Assembly: GCA_947446335.1 (NCBI GenBank)
Contig: CANFGA010000023.1
Location: 1-15,287 of the forward strand
Source: Oxalobacteraceae bacterium
GTDB lineage: Bacteria; Pseudomonadota; Gammaproteobacteria; Burkholderiales; Burkholderiaceae_D
Reading direction: 5' to 3'
DNA: 15,287 bases
Below, piece after piece: positions 7,855 through 14,543 of the stretch. Each line of letters opens with the position of its first letter. Within the stretch, counting starts at the first letter, position 1. Under the pieces are notes generated by a model. The model worked only from the letters and a program-made list of their open reading frames with translations. It had not been told where the DNA came from and did no database searches. The position numbers and the translations under genes were made by a program.

Positions 7855-7888
7855 ACTCACTCACTCACTCACTTGCTTGCTTGCTCAC
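7855..7888. repeat. Compound tetranucleotide repeat (ACTC)4-(TTGC)3
   Basis: Four perfect ACTC units (7855-7870), then ACT running into three perfect TTGC units (7873-7884), then TCAC. It lies about 40 bases behind the LOTUS gene stop, outside any gene I accept. Such tracts are prone to slippage, but nothing here shows that a gene depends on it. Confidence 0.8.
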
Positions 7889-7922
7889 TGCAGATGCGAG
7901 TTTGCCAGCGTTGATGTCTAAC

Positions 7923-7943
7923 GGTATGCATGGGGTATGCATG
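7923..7943. repeat. Short direct repeat GGTATGCATG, two copies
   Basis: GGTATGCATG at 7923-7932 and 7934-7943, an 11-base period, each containing the palindrome ATGCAT. A further partial echo, GATGCA, follows at 7945-7950. It is part of the repeat-rich stretch between the convergent LOTUS and nhaC genes. Confidence 0.55.
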
Positions 7944-7964
7944 AGATGCAAATTATCTACCCAT

Positions 7965-8006
7965 GAGCGTCCCACCATGAGCCGGGACGCTCCGCCTTCA
8001 AGGCGG
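7965..8006. repeat. Two adjacent hairpins between convergent genes
   Basis: GAGCGTCCC (7965-7973) is matched by GGGACGCTC (7984-7992) across a 10-base loop. It is followed directly by CCGCCT/AGGCGG (7992-7997 and 8001-8006) with loop TCA. Neither is followed by a T run on either strand, so these are not ordinary intrinsic terminators. They could be a REP-like palindrome, the folded end of a lost IS200/IS605-type element, or an RNA-stabilising 3' structure for nhaC, whose stop is about 95 bases away. Confidence 0.55.
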
Positions 8007-8099
8007 TCGTCCTGGGTCTGGCAATGATGGATATTGCCCAGATGCTGCGACGCGCACCTGTGTTGTCAACGATGCGGCAGAAAGAGTGCGGCCGGCAAA

Positions 8100-9626
8100 T
8101 CAAGTGCTGCTCTGGTCGCCCAGGTGCTTGTGGTCGGACAGGTCCATCACCTTCTCGCCGTTCTTTTCCCATTGGGCGCGGTCGGCATCGCTTGCCATCG
8201 GCGAGAACAGGCCGGTGAGCGCGTAGAACATGCCGATCAAGGGCGCGGTCCAGCAGGCAAAGGCCAGCGGGATGTACAGCAGGTTTTGCAGGTTGCCTTC
8301 CATGATGCCCAGCCCCAGTGCGCTGATGACGAACGCACCGCCGGCGTTCCAGGGGATCAGCGGGCTCATCAACGTGCCCCCTTCCTCCACGGCGCGGCTC
8401 AGGTTGAGCGTCGAATAGCCCATTCCACGGTACAGCGGCGAGAACATGCGCCCGGGCAGTGCGATCGAGATGTACGGGTCGCCGGCCACCAGGTTGGTCG
8501 CGAACGAGGTGCCGATCGCCGAACACTGCACTGCGCCAAAACTTTTTACCCGCGACACGATGCTCTCGATGATGGCTTGAAGGCAGCCGGTGCGCTCGAG
8601 CGCGCCGCCAAAGCCCAGCGCGATCAGCATCAGCGAAATGGTCCACATCATCGACTGGATGCCGCCGGCATTGAGCAGCTTGTCGATGGAGACGAGCCCG
8701 GTGTCGATCTTGTAGCCCGACTGGGCGTAGGTGAAGACATCGTGCAATCCGACACCCTGGTAAAAGATCGCCACCAGCGCACCCGCCAGCACGCCGGAGA
8801 ACAGCGCCGGCAACGGTGCAATGCGGCTCACCGCCAGCGTGATCACCAGCAAGGCCGGCAGCAACGGGATCCAGCCGAGTTGAAAGCGAGATGCCAGGCC
8901 TTCGGTGATCGAGTCGATCGCGCCGAACGAGGTTTGGGTCGGTTCGATGATGTAGTAGCCGGCGATCAAGTACGCCGTCAGCGCGATCAGCATCGCCGGG
9001 AGGGTGGTTGGCATCATGTTCTTGATGTGGTCGAAGACGTTCACGCCGGTGACCGCTGGCGCCAGATTGGTGGTGTCCGACAGCGGCGAGATCTTGTCGC
9101 CGAAAAACGAGCCCGAGACCACCGCGCCGGCGGTCCAGTACACCGGGATGCCGAATCCGGCGCCGATCCCCATCAGCGCCAGGCCGACGGTGCCCACCGT
9201 GCCCCAGCTGGTACCCAGCGACAACGAAACCACGGCGCACAGCCCCATCGCCGCAGCCAGGAATATCGACGGATTGAGCAATTTGAGGCCGTAGTAGATC
9301 AGCGTTGGCACCGTGCCCGAGGCGATCCAGACGCCGATGATCATGCCGACGACGATCAACACCGACAGCGATGGCAGCGAGACATGGATCACATGGAACA
9401 CGCCTTCGCGGATATCCATCCATTTCATGCCCCGCAGCACGCCCAGCAGACTCGTGAAGGCCAGCCCGATGGCCAGCGGGATGTGCGGCGTGAAGTCGCC
9501 GTAATAAAATAGTTGCAATGCCAGCAACCCGAGTGTCACCAGCACAGGCAGCAGTGCCAGCGGCAAAGAAGGCAGGGGGTGTTGAGCGGATTTTTCGGAC
9601 CCGTTTTTGTCTTCTGTATTCGACAT
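8100..9626 (-). CDS. nhaC: NhaC-family Na+/H+ antiporter
   Basis: A protein of 508 residues, the usual length for NhaC, with about eleven hydrophobic segments and a short polar N-terminus (MSNTEDKNGSEKSAQ). Family signatures are clear: SLSLGTSWGTVGTVGLAL, and shortly after SGSFFGDKISPLSDTTNLAP, the Gly/Asp-rich re-entrant region that forms the ion path. A second half-repeat carries ATNLVAGDPYISIALPGRMF. It exchanges cytoplasmic Na+ (or another cation or small acid) for protons at the inner membrane. Some members of this superfamily move malate/lactate instead, so the substrate is inferred. GAAAGA 5 bases before the ATG supports the start. It stands alone, convergent with the LOTUS gene and divergent from msrA across 413 bases. 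Confidence 0.92.
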   Translation of the reverse strand: MSNTEDKNGSEKSAQHPLPSLPLALLPVLVTLGLLALQLFYYGDFTPHIPLAIGLAFTSLLGVLRGMKWMDIREGVFHVIHVSLPSLSVLIVVGMIIGVWIASGTVPTLIYYGLKLLNPSIFLAAAMGLCAVVSLSLGTSWGTVGTVGLALMGIGAGFGIPVYWTAGAVVSGSFFGDKISPLSDTTNLAPAVTGVNVFDHIKNMMPTTLPAMLIALTAYLIAGYYIIEPTQTSFGAIDSITEGLASRFQLGWIPLLPALLVITLAVSRIAPLPALFSGVLAGALVAIFYQGVGLHDVFTYAQSGYKIDTGLVSIDKLLNAGGIQSMMWTISLMLIALGFGGALERTGCLQAIIESIVSRVKSFGAVQCSAIGTSFATNLVAGDPYISIALPGRMFSPLYRGMGYSTLNLSRAVEEGGTLMSPLIPWNAGGAFVISALGLGIMEGNLQNLLYIPLAFACWTAPLIGMFYALTGLFSPMASDADRAQWEKNGEKVMDLSDHKHLGDQSST

Positions 9627-10039
9627 GTCGATCTTTCGGTAAAAGTGGAGCGAAGCCGATCGAATGCCCGGCTCGGCAAAATCGGAGCGAGGATGGCGAC
9701 CTCAGCCCCAATGCATCCGAGCAGTGATCAACGCTGCTTGTGTGGCTCTGCATGACCGGTGCTCAGCTCAGGCCCATGGGCAGGCACGCGCAAGTTGCAA
9801 TCTGAGCTAATGGCTCTGATCGACTCATTTGATAGTGATTGCATGCAACATATTTTCAAGAGGGTGTTCTTATATCACAACGTCAGAGCTGGCTCCGTTC
9901 GTTAAGGCAGCGTGTCTGATTCTCAAATGACAACTGCGCAGCATCGATTCATTCACGAGTACATTGTGCGTTCTCAATGAAACTCTTGGAAACGGCGATG
10001 TCGCCCTGATGTAAATGAAAGACTATGTAAAGGAATATC
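9627..10039. other. Gene-free divergent control region between nhaC and msrA
   Basis: A stretch of 413 bases with no convincing protein frame. It must hold the promoters of both genes; I cannot assign -35/-10 pairs with confidence. Visible structure includes the palindrome GCCCATGGGC (9772-9781) inside the inverted pair AGCTCAG (9765-9771)/CTGAGCT (9802-9808), and a 10-bp palindrome TTGCATGCAA (9839-9848) next to an AT-rich stretch reaching TATATC at 9871-9876. The msrA ribosome site AAGGA is at 10030-10034. No known riboswitch consensus was recognised in the nhaC leader. Confidence 0.6.
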
Positions 10040-10546
10040 ATGACAACGACCACTGAAACCGCGATCCTTGCCGGCGGATGCTTTTGGGGCATGCAAGACT
10101 TGATCCGGCGCATGCCGGGGATGCTGTCCACGCGCGTTGGCTACACCGGTGGCGATGTAGCCAACGCCACCTATCGCAATCATGGCAGCCATGCCGAGGC
10201 AATTGAACTGACATTCGATCCGTCCAAGCTGAGCTACCGGCAGATTCTGGAGTTCTTCTTCCAGATCCACGATCCATCGACTCGGAATCGTCAGGGCAAC
10301 GACATGGGCCCCGGCTATCGCTCCGCAATTTATTACACGAGTGAGGAGCAAAAGAAGGTGGCGCAAGAGACGGTGTTGGATGTCGATGCGTCGGGCATCT
10401 GGCCGGGCAAGGTGGTGACTGAACTGGAACCGGCTGGCGATTTCTGGCTGGCCGAGGTGGAGCACCAGGATTATCTGGAGCGCATTCCGAACGGCTACAC
10501 CTGCCACTACGTGCGTCCAAACTGGACGCTGCCCGCCCGCCTTTGA
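10040..10546 (+). CDS. msrA: Peptide-methionine (S)-S-oxide reductase MsrA
   Basis: It repairs oxidised methionine (the S-sulfoxide) in proteins or free form, with electrons from thioredoxin. The 168-residue chain has the catalytic GGC14FWG motif at the N-terminus. The substrate-pocket segments GYTGG (34-38), HAE (51-53, with Glu53 as the acid) and FFQIHDP follow, then NRQGNDMGPGYRSAIYY. Its only other Cys is Cys155 in NGYTCHYVRPNW, the likely resolving or recycling residue of this short MsrA class. AAGGA at 10030-10034 sits 5 bases before the ATG. There is no signal peptide, so it acts in the cytoplasm. It is monocistronic and converges on the stress protein gene 108 bases away. Confidence 0.96.
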   Translation: MTTTTETAILAGGCFWGMQDLIRRMPGMLSTRVGYTGGDVANATYRNHGSHAEAIELTFDPSKLSYRQILEFFFQIHDPSTRNRQGNDMGPGYRSAIYYTSEEQKKVAQETVLDVDASGIWPGKVVTELEPAGDFWLAEVEHQDYLERIPNGYTCHYVRPNWTLPARL

Positions 10547-10601
10547 GCTGTCGGCCTGAGGCGTCGCCGCACACTGCCGCTCGGGCTGCGTGCGACGCGG
10601 C

Positions 10602-10619
10602 GCCGGAACTGCTTCCGGC
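10602..10619. terminator. Hairpin between convergent msrA and stress protein genes
   Basis: GCCGGAA (10602-10608) pairs perfectly with TTCCGGC (10613-10619) across loop CTGC. It lies in the 108-base gap between two convergent stops, the right place for a shared transcription end, but there is no T run on either side. Function as a terminator is therefore only likely, not shown. Confidence 0.4.
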
Positions 10620-10654
10620 TCGGATCCTGGTTTGGACCGCGCGGCGATGCCGTG

Positions 10655-11158
10655 TCACATCTCGATCTTGCCGTGCTCGCCGGATTCGACTTCTGGCGTG
10701 GACCCGCCCAAAGCCGCTTTTGCCATTTTCAGCAGTCCGACCATCTGCTTGCTGTTCGAGTCCCAATATTCGACCGTATCCGGCACTACCTTGACCAGGA
10801 CCAGGTGCGGGTCTTCCACGCCATTGGGAAACCATGCAGCGACCAGCGGATTCCACAGTGACTCGATCTTGGAACGTTCGACGATGCGTTCGGCGATGCC
10901 GCTGATCGACACGTAGACGCTATCTTGAGGTTCGGCAAAGCTGACGTTCACGTTTTGGTTGGCAGGAATATTTTCCCACAGGTCCGACACGGTGGACGTG
11001 AAGAACCACAGGCCACCATCGGCGTCGATGTCTTGAGTGGTCATCGGCTTGCTGACCATCTGGGCCTGCAAATTGATGTAGGTAAACATGGCGAAGCGGA
11101 TCGGTTTGATTTTGGCCGACAGTTCGGCCACTTTGGTGCTGTGAGAAAGGTCGGGCAT
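10655..11158 (-). CDS. General stress protein 26-like, pyridoxamine 5'-phosphate oxidase-type split barrel
   Basis: A protein of 167 residues with the small FMN-binding split-barrel pattern. It starts with LSAKIKPIRFAMFTYIN, continues with QMVSKPMTTQDIDADGGLWFFTS, then a strand block VNVSFAEPQDSVYVSISGIAERI, and the motif SLWNPLVAAWFPNGVEDPHLVLVKVVPDTVEYWDS, which is characteristic of the general stress protein 26 group. Members of that group bind flavin and are induced by general stress; their physiological reaction is not established, so no specific enzyme activity is claimed. AAGGA a few bases before the ATG at 11158 supports the start. It is a single gene, converging on msrA. The 214 bases upstream, before the dehydrogenase operon end, show no clear promoter pair. 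Confidence 0.87.
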   Translation of the reverse strand: MPDLSHSTKVAELSAKIKPIRFAMFTYINLQAQMVSKPMTTQDIDADGGLWFFTSTVSDLWENIPANQNVNVSFAEPQDSVYVSISGIAERIVERSKIESLWNPLVAAWFPNGVEDPHLVLVKVVPDTVEYWDSNSKQMVGLLKMAKAALGGSTPEVESGEHGKIEM

Positions 11159-11326
11159 GGAGTTCCTTTTTTTGGTATTAATTTGGCAATTTCTACCTCA
11201 TTGCAGACTGATCAGGATAAAGCCTTTTTGCCAGACCTTCCGTGCGGCCCCGAACACAAGCGGCGCTGCTGTGCACGCAGAGCAGCCATCATCGGGCAAT
11301 GACACCGGCCAAACCATTGGTGCAAG

Positions 11327-11341
11327 GCGGCACTGTGCCGC
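11327..11341. terminator. Small hairpin at the 3' end of the dehydrogenase operon
   Basis: GCGGCA (11327-11332) and TGCCGC (11336-11341) pair across the loop CTG. It is 32 bases beyond the stop of the last operon gene on the minus strand. No T run follows in that direction, so this is a weak candidate for the operon end. Confidence 0.3.
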
Positions 11342-11372
11342 TCTTGTCGCTACCAGACCATGGTTGCTCGAT

Positions 11373-12413
11373 TCAGTTCGAGCCCGCTTCACGCAACTCC
11401 ACCGCGCATTTGCCGCGCATCGCTTGCGTCATCGCCAGCCCTATCCTGGTCGCTTCTGTGGCATCGTGCAGCGTCAGCGACAAGCTGGCGTTGCCCAGCG
11501 CCGCGTCGACGAATTCCTGCGCCTCGATCAGAAAAGCATCGCTGAACCTGACGTAGAAATCGGGCGTGCATTCATTGCGGATGCCATGCTCATCGGCGAT
11601 CTCGACCCGGTTCTTGCGTGGATTGGCGCCTATCGTCAGCCGGCCTTGTGTGCCGAACACTTCGGTCAGCGTTTCATGGCCATGCGCCATGGTGCGTGAC
11701 GCCATGAAGCAAGCCATGTTGCCGTTGGAAAATTCCACGGTCGCTACGCCATTGTCGACATCGTCAAATTCGCGCAAACCCTGATGCACGGCGATGGTGC
11801 CACTGGCGTGGACCCGGGTGGCGACAGGATTGCCGAGCAGCCAACGCACCAGATCGATGTCATGCACGCTGCAGTCGAGGAAGATGCCGCCGCTGGTGGC
11901 GGCAAAACGCACGAAGAAGCCGCCCGGATCGTTCTGGTCGCAAGTTTGCGAGCGCACCATGAACGGTTTTCCTATCGATCCGTCTTGAATTTTCTGGAAT
12001 GCATCGCGGTAGCTGGCATCGAAGCGGCGCACGAAGCCGATCATCACCTTCAGTTCCGGATGTCTGGCCGCTTCGGCTTCGACCCGCAGGCAATCATCGA
12101 CATCGAGCGACAATGGCTTTTCGCAAAACACATGCTTGCCAGCTTGCAGCGCGGCGATGATCTGATCCGCGTGCAGCGAGGTCGGCGTGACCAGAAACAC
12201 CGCATCCAGGCCCGGATGCGCCAGCAGTTCGGTGTAGCTGGCATAGCCATGTGTGACGCCCAGCGTGGTTCTGGCCCACGCCAGTTCGTCAGCCAGCGGG
12301 CTGCAGGCGGCGACCAGCGTCGCATTCGGTACCCGTTGCGCGAGATTGAGTGCATGGCGCTGCCCGAGTCGGCCCAGGCCGACGATGCCGACTCGCAAAT
12401 TGGCGATGGTCAT
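11373..12413 (-). CDS. Gfo/Idh/MocA-family dehydrogenase (inositol-type, second copy)
   Basis: A cytoplasmic NAD(P)-dependent oxidoreductase of 346 residues. The N-terminal Rossmann fold begins VGIVGLGRLG (residues 8-17). The catalytic-site Lys is in E98-K99-P100. The C-terminal alpha/beta domain carries GGIFLD180CSVH184D, placing Asp180 and His184 with the same spacing as the catalytic Asp-x3-His of inositol dehydrogenases. It is therefore expected to be active on a cyclitol or sugar, for example oxidising or reducing a scyllo-/myo-inositol derivative, but substrate specificity is not readable. Its ATG overlaps the TGA of the upstream iolG-like gene by four bases (ATGA, 12410-12413), so it is the third gene of the regulator-led operon. 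The two dehydrogenases differ widely, so they are not a recent duplicate. Confidence 0.88.
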   Translation of the reverse strand: MTIANLRVGIVGLGRLGQRHALNLAQRVPNATLVAACSPLADELAWARTTLGVTHGYASYTELLAHPGLDAVFLVTPTSLHADQIIAALQAGKHVFCEKPLSLDVDDCLRVEAEAARHPELKVMIGFVRRFDASYRDAFQKIQDGSIGKPFMVRSQTCDQNDPGGFFVRFAATSGGIFLDCSVHDIDLVRWLLGNPVATRVHASGTIAVHQGLREFDDVDNGVATVEFSNGNMACFMASRTMAHGHETLTEVFGTQGRLTIGANPRKNRVEIADEHGIRNECTPDFYVRFSDAFLIEAQEFVDAALGNASLSLTLHDATEATRIGLAMTQAMRGKCAVELREAGSN

Positions 12414-13435
12414 TGCGGCTCTTGCAGGTCGATGACGCGGTTTTCGCGCCAGGATGTGGCGGCCGCTTCGGCCAGTTCGAGCGCCTTCAGGCCGTCTTGC
12501 ACCGTGGTGCGCAGTGGCTTGTCATGGGCGATCGCATCGAAAAAATGCGCCATTTCGTTGGCATAGGCCACGCGGTAGCGCTCAAGGAAGAAGTTTTCCG
12601 GCTTGTCCGTGCTCACGTTCAGTGCCGTGTGGGAAGTGATCTCGGTCGGCTTGTGATTGCCTGCCTGCAGCATTCCCGCGCTGCCCAGAATTTCAAAACG
12701 CTGGTCATAACCGTAGGCGGCGCGGCGGCTGGCATTGATCTGGCACAAGCGCCCGCTGCGGGTGCGGATCGTGACCACCGCGCAGTCGAGATCGCCCGCT
12801 TCGCCGATCGCCGGGTCGACCAGGCAACTGCCGGTGGCGTGGATGCTGATGGCCTCATCGTCCAATATCCAACGAAAAATGTCGAAGTCGTGGATCAACA
12901 TGTCCTTGAAGATGCCGCCCGAGACCTTGATGTAACTGACCGGTGGCGGTCCTGGATCGCGGCTGGTGACGATCAACAGCTCGGGTGTGCCGATTTCGCC
13001 AGCCAGCAAGCGCTGTTTCAGCGCAGCGAAGGTCGGGTCGAAACGGCGCTGAAAGCCGAGCATGCACGGTACCTTGTGTTTTTCAACGGCTGCGGCGCAA
13101 GCACGGGCCCGCTCCAGTGTCAGGTCGACCGGTTTTTCGCAAAAGATGGCCTTGCCGGCGGCGGCGGCGCGCAAGATCAGGTCGGCATGGGTGTCGGTGC
13201 TGGAGGCGATGATGACCGCTGTCACCGTCGGATCGGCCAATGCCGCTTCCACCGTGGTGACGCTGGCGCCATGCAAATTGGCCAGCGCTTGCGCCGATTC
13301 GGCGTGTACATCGATCACATATTTCAAGCGCACGCCGGCTTGCGCGGCCAGATTGGCGGCGTGAATCTTGCCGATGCGTCCGGCGCCGAACAATGCCGCG
13401 TTGATCGTTTCCATCTTTGCTGTTTCAGTCATCAT
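12410..13435 (-). CDS. iolG: Inositol 2-dehydrogenase-like oxidoreductase
   Basis: It probably oxidises myo-inositol to 2-keto-myo-inositol (scyllo-inosose) with NAD+, the first step of inositol catabolism. The 341-residue protein opens its Rossmann fold with FGAGRIGKIHAANLA, a phrase typical of IolG. The cofactor-site Lys101 is in CEKP, and the catalytic pair Asp178/His182 lies in GGIFKDMLIHDFD. The length is normal for the family. Two adjacent ATGs exist: that at 13435 lies only 3 bases behind AGGAG, that at 13432 has a better 6-base spacing and may be the real start. The start lies inside the 3' end of the regulator gene (overlap 13425-13435), and the stop overlaps the next dehydrogenase by 4 bases. 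The substrate could also be another cyclitol; the binding protein and RpiR regulator alongside favour inositol. Confidence 0.86.
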   Translation of the reverse strand: MMTETAKMETINAALFGAGRIGKIHAANLAAQAGVRLKYVIDVHAESAQALANLHGASVTTVEAALADPTVTAVIIASSTDTHADLILRAAAAGKAIFCEKPVDLTLERARACAAAVEKHKVPCMLGFQRRFDPTFAALKQRLLAGEIGTPELLIVTSRDPGPPPVSYIKVSGGIFKDMLIHDFDIFRWILDDEAISIHATGSCLVDPAIGEAGDLDCAVVTIRTRSGRLCQINASRRAAYGYDQRFEILGSAGMLQAGNHKPTEITSHTALNVSTDKPENFFLERYRVAYANEMAHFFDAIAHDKPLRTTVQDGLKALELAEAAATSWRENRVIDLQEPQ

Positions 13436-14291
13436 ATTCTCCTAGGTCTTTGGTTTCTTCTATGTCCAACTCAAGTTTGTAAGCCAGCGCGATGAACAAT
13501 GCCTGGCACAGGCAAATCGTGCTGGCGAGCGAGCGAAAGGCGAAGGCGCTGCCTTCGGCCACGATCAACAGCGTATCGGCGATCTTTGCCAGCGGTGACA
13601 ATGCGCTGTCGGTGATCACCAGCAGCTTGGCGTGCTGGTGATGGCCGACGCGGGCGCAGTATTGGGTTTCCTTGCCGTAGGGCGCAAAGCTGATTGCGAT
13701 CACGACATCGCGCTCGCGCACGCTGCGCATCTGTTGACGGAACATGCCGCCGATGCCCGATACCAGGTGCACGCGCTTGTTCGTGTTTTGTAAGGCATAG
13801 GCGATGTAAGAGGCGATCGGAAAGGCGCGCCGCACGCCCACGACATAGACGTTGTCGGCTTTTTGCAGCAACGTCACGGCCGCTTCCAACTGTGCGTCAT
13901 CCAAGCCGTTTGACAGTTCATCGAGGCCGGCGCGACTGGCGTCGAGGAACTCGCGCGTCATGTCGCCGACATTGAGCTTGTCGTCATGCGCGGCGATCAA
14001 CTTGCGTATGCGCTGCTGGTAATTGGGTGCGCTGTTGGCCTGGTGTGCGTAAGCCTGACGAAAGACATCTTGCATTTCGCTGAATCCGGAAAAGCCGAAG
14101 CGCTTTGCAAAGCGCACGATGGCTGACGGCTGCACATCGCATGCGGTCGAGATGTCGCTGATGCGCTCGAGCATCAGGCTGCTCTTGTGCGTTTCGATGT
14201 ATTTGGCGATCACTTTCAGCTGGCGCGACAGCGATTCATATTCCGTCGCGATGTCTTGCATCAGTTTGTCTGCAGAGTCGGTCTGGGTCAT
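13425..14291 (-). CDS. MurR/RpiR-family transcriptional regulator (IolR-like)
   Basis: A protein of 288 residues with an N-terminal RpiR-type helix-turn-helix (about 35-77, SSLMLERISDISTACDVQPS then RFAKRFGFSGFSEMQ). A C-terminal SIS sugar-phosphate-binding domain (about 135-265) includes NVYVVGVRRAFPIASYIAYAL and VVIAISFAPYGKET followed by LLVITDSALSPLAKIAD. Such regulators sense a phosphosugar or related intermediate and usually repress the catabolic genes next to them. AGGAAAG upstream supports the ATG at 14291. It is the first gene of the operon: its stop lies 11 bases inside the start of the iolG-like gene. It is divergent from the binding-protein gene, so it probably autoregulates and controls the importer through the 252-base region between them. 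Known IolR proteins of Rhizobiales and Caulobacter are of this family. Confidence 0.92.
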   Translation of the reverse strand: MTQTDSADKLMQDIATEYESLSRQLKVIAKYIETHKSSLMLERISDISTACDVQPSAIVRFAKRFGFSGFSEMQDVFRQAYAHQANSAPNYQQRIRKLIAAHDDKLNVGDMTREFLDASRAGLDELSNGLDDAQLEAAVTLLQKADNVYVVGVRRAFPIASYIAYALQNTNKRVHLVSGIGGMFRQQMRSVRERDVVIAISFAPYGKETQYCARVGHHQHAKLLVITDSALSPLAKIADTLLIVAEGSAFAFRSLASTICLCQALFIALAYKLELDIEETKDLGEYDD

Positions 14292-14316
14292 GATTTTCTT
14301 TCCTATGTTGGAATGA

Positions 14317-14345
14317 AGTATAGGGCAGATAGCATTAAATGGAAA
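14317..14345 (-). promoter_or_regulatory. Predicted promoter of the rpiR-type/iolG operon
   Basis: On the minus strand TATACT (14322 down to 14317) matches five of six -10 bases. TTTCCA (14345 down to 14340), 17 bases upstream, matches four of six -35 bases. The -10 ends 25 bases before the regulator ATG. The -35 overlaps the GGAA-N6-TTCT element. Confidence 0.55.
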
Positions 14346-14354
14346 TTAAATTCT
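14341..14354. promoter_or_regulatory. Candidate IolR-type operator GGAA-N6-TTCT
   Basis: GGAA at 14341-14344 and TTCT at 14351-14354 with six bases between. This is one base off the GGAA-N6-TTCC element that I recall being described for RpiR-type IolR of Sinorhizobium and Caulobacter. It covers the predicted -35 of the regulator operon, where binding would repress. Confidence 0.4.
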
Positions 14355-14432
14355 ATTAAAATTTAAAATGAAATAAATATTGCATTTGAGTTTGCGATGT
14401 CCTAAGCTTGTCGTCAAGCGATCGTTGTCGAT

Positions 14433-14458
14433 TTGAAATTTCAATCTTGATATTTCAA
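14433..14458. promoter_or_regulatory. Tandem 12-bp palindromic operator candidates
   Basis: TTGAAATTTCAA (14433-14444) is a perfect palindrome. TTGATATTTCAA (14447-14458), 14 bases further on, is the same site with one changed base. The pair lies 86 bases before the binding-protein ATG, between it and the divergent regulator. The two-copy palindrome with a constant step is what a dimeric regulator bound side by side would need. A weak promoter, TTGTCG (14425-14430) with TGATAT (14448-14453), would be covered by them. Confidence 0.55.
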
Positions 14459-14543
14459 CTCGGTGTGACGATGATGCGATGGCAGAAAGACCGCAATTCC
14501 AAAAAAAATCAAGAACTTAAAAACAGATAACGGAGACAGCAAG

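Noticed and set aside
7734..8027. Plus-strand frame running through the tetranucleotide tract, which could suggest a phase-variable gene
   Set aside because: It begins inside the LOTUS gene out of frame, has no ribosome site and its product has no protein-like pattern; the repeat therefore does not obviously switch a gene.
7957..9753. Long open frame (about 600 codons) on the minus strand across the nhaC region
   Set aside because: It is a shadow of nhaC: its translation is Arg/His/Gly-rich low-complexity text, while the nhaC frame shows clear family motifs.
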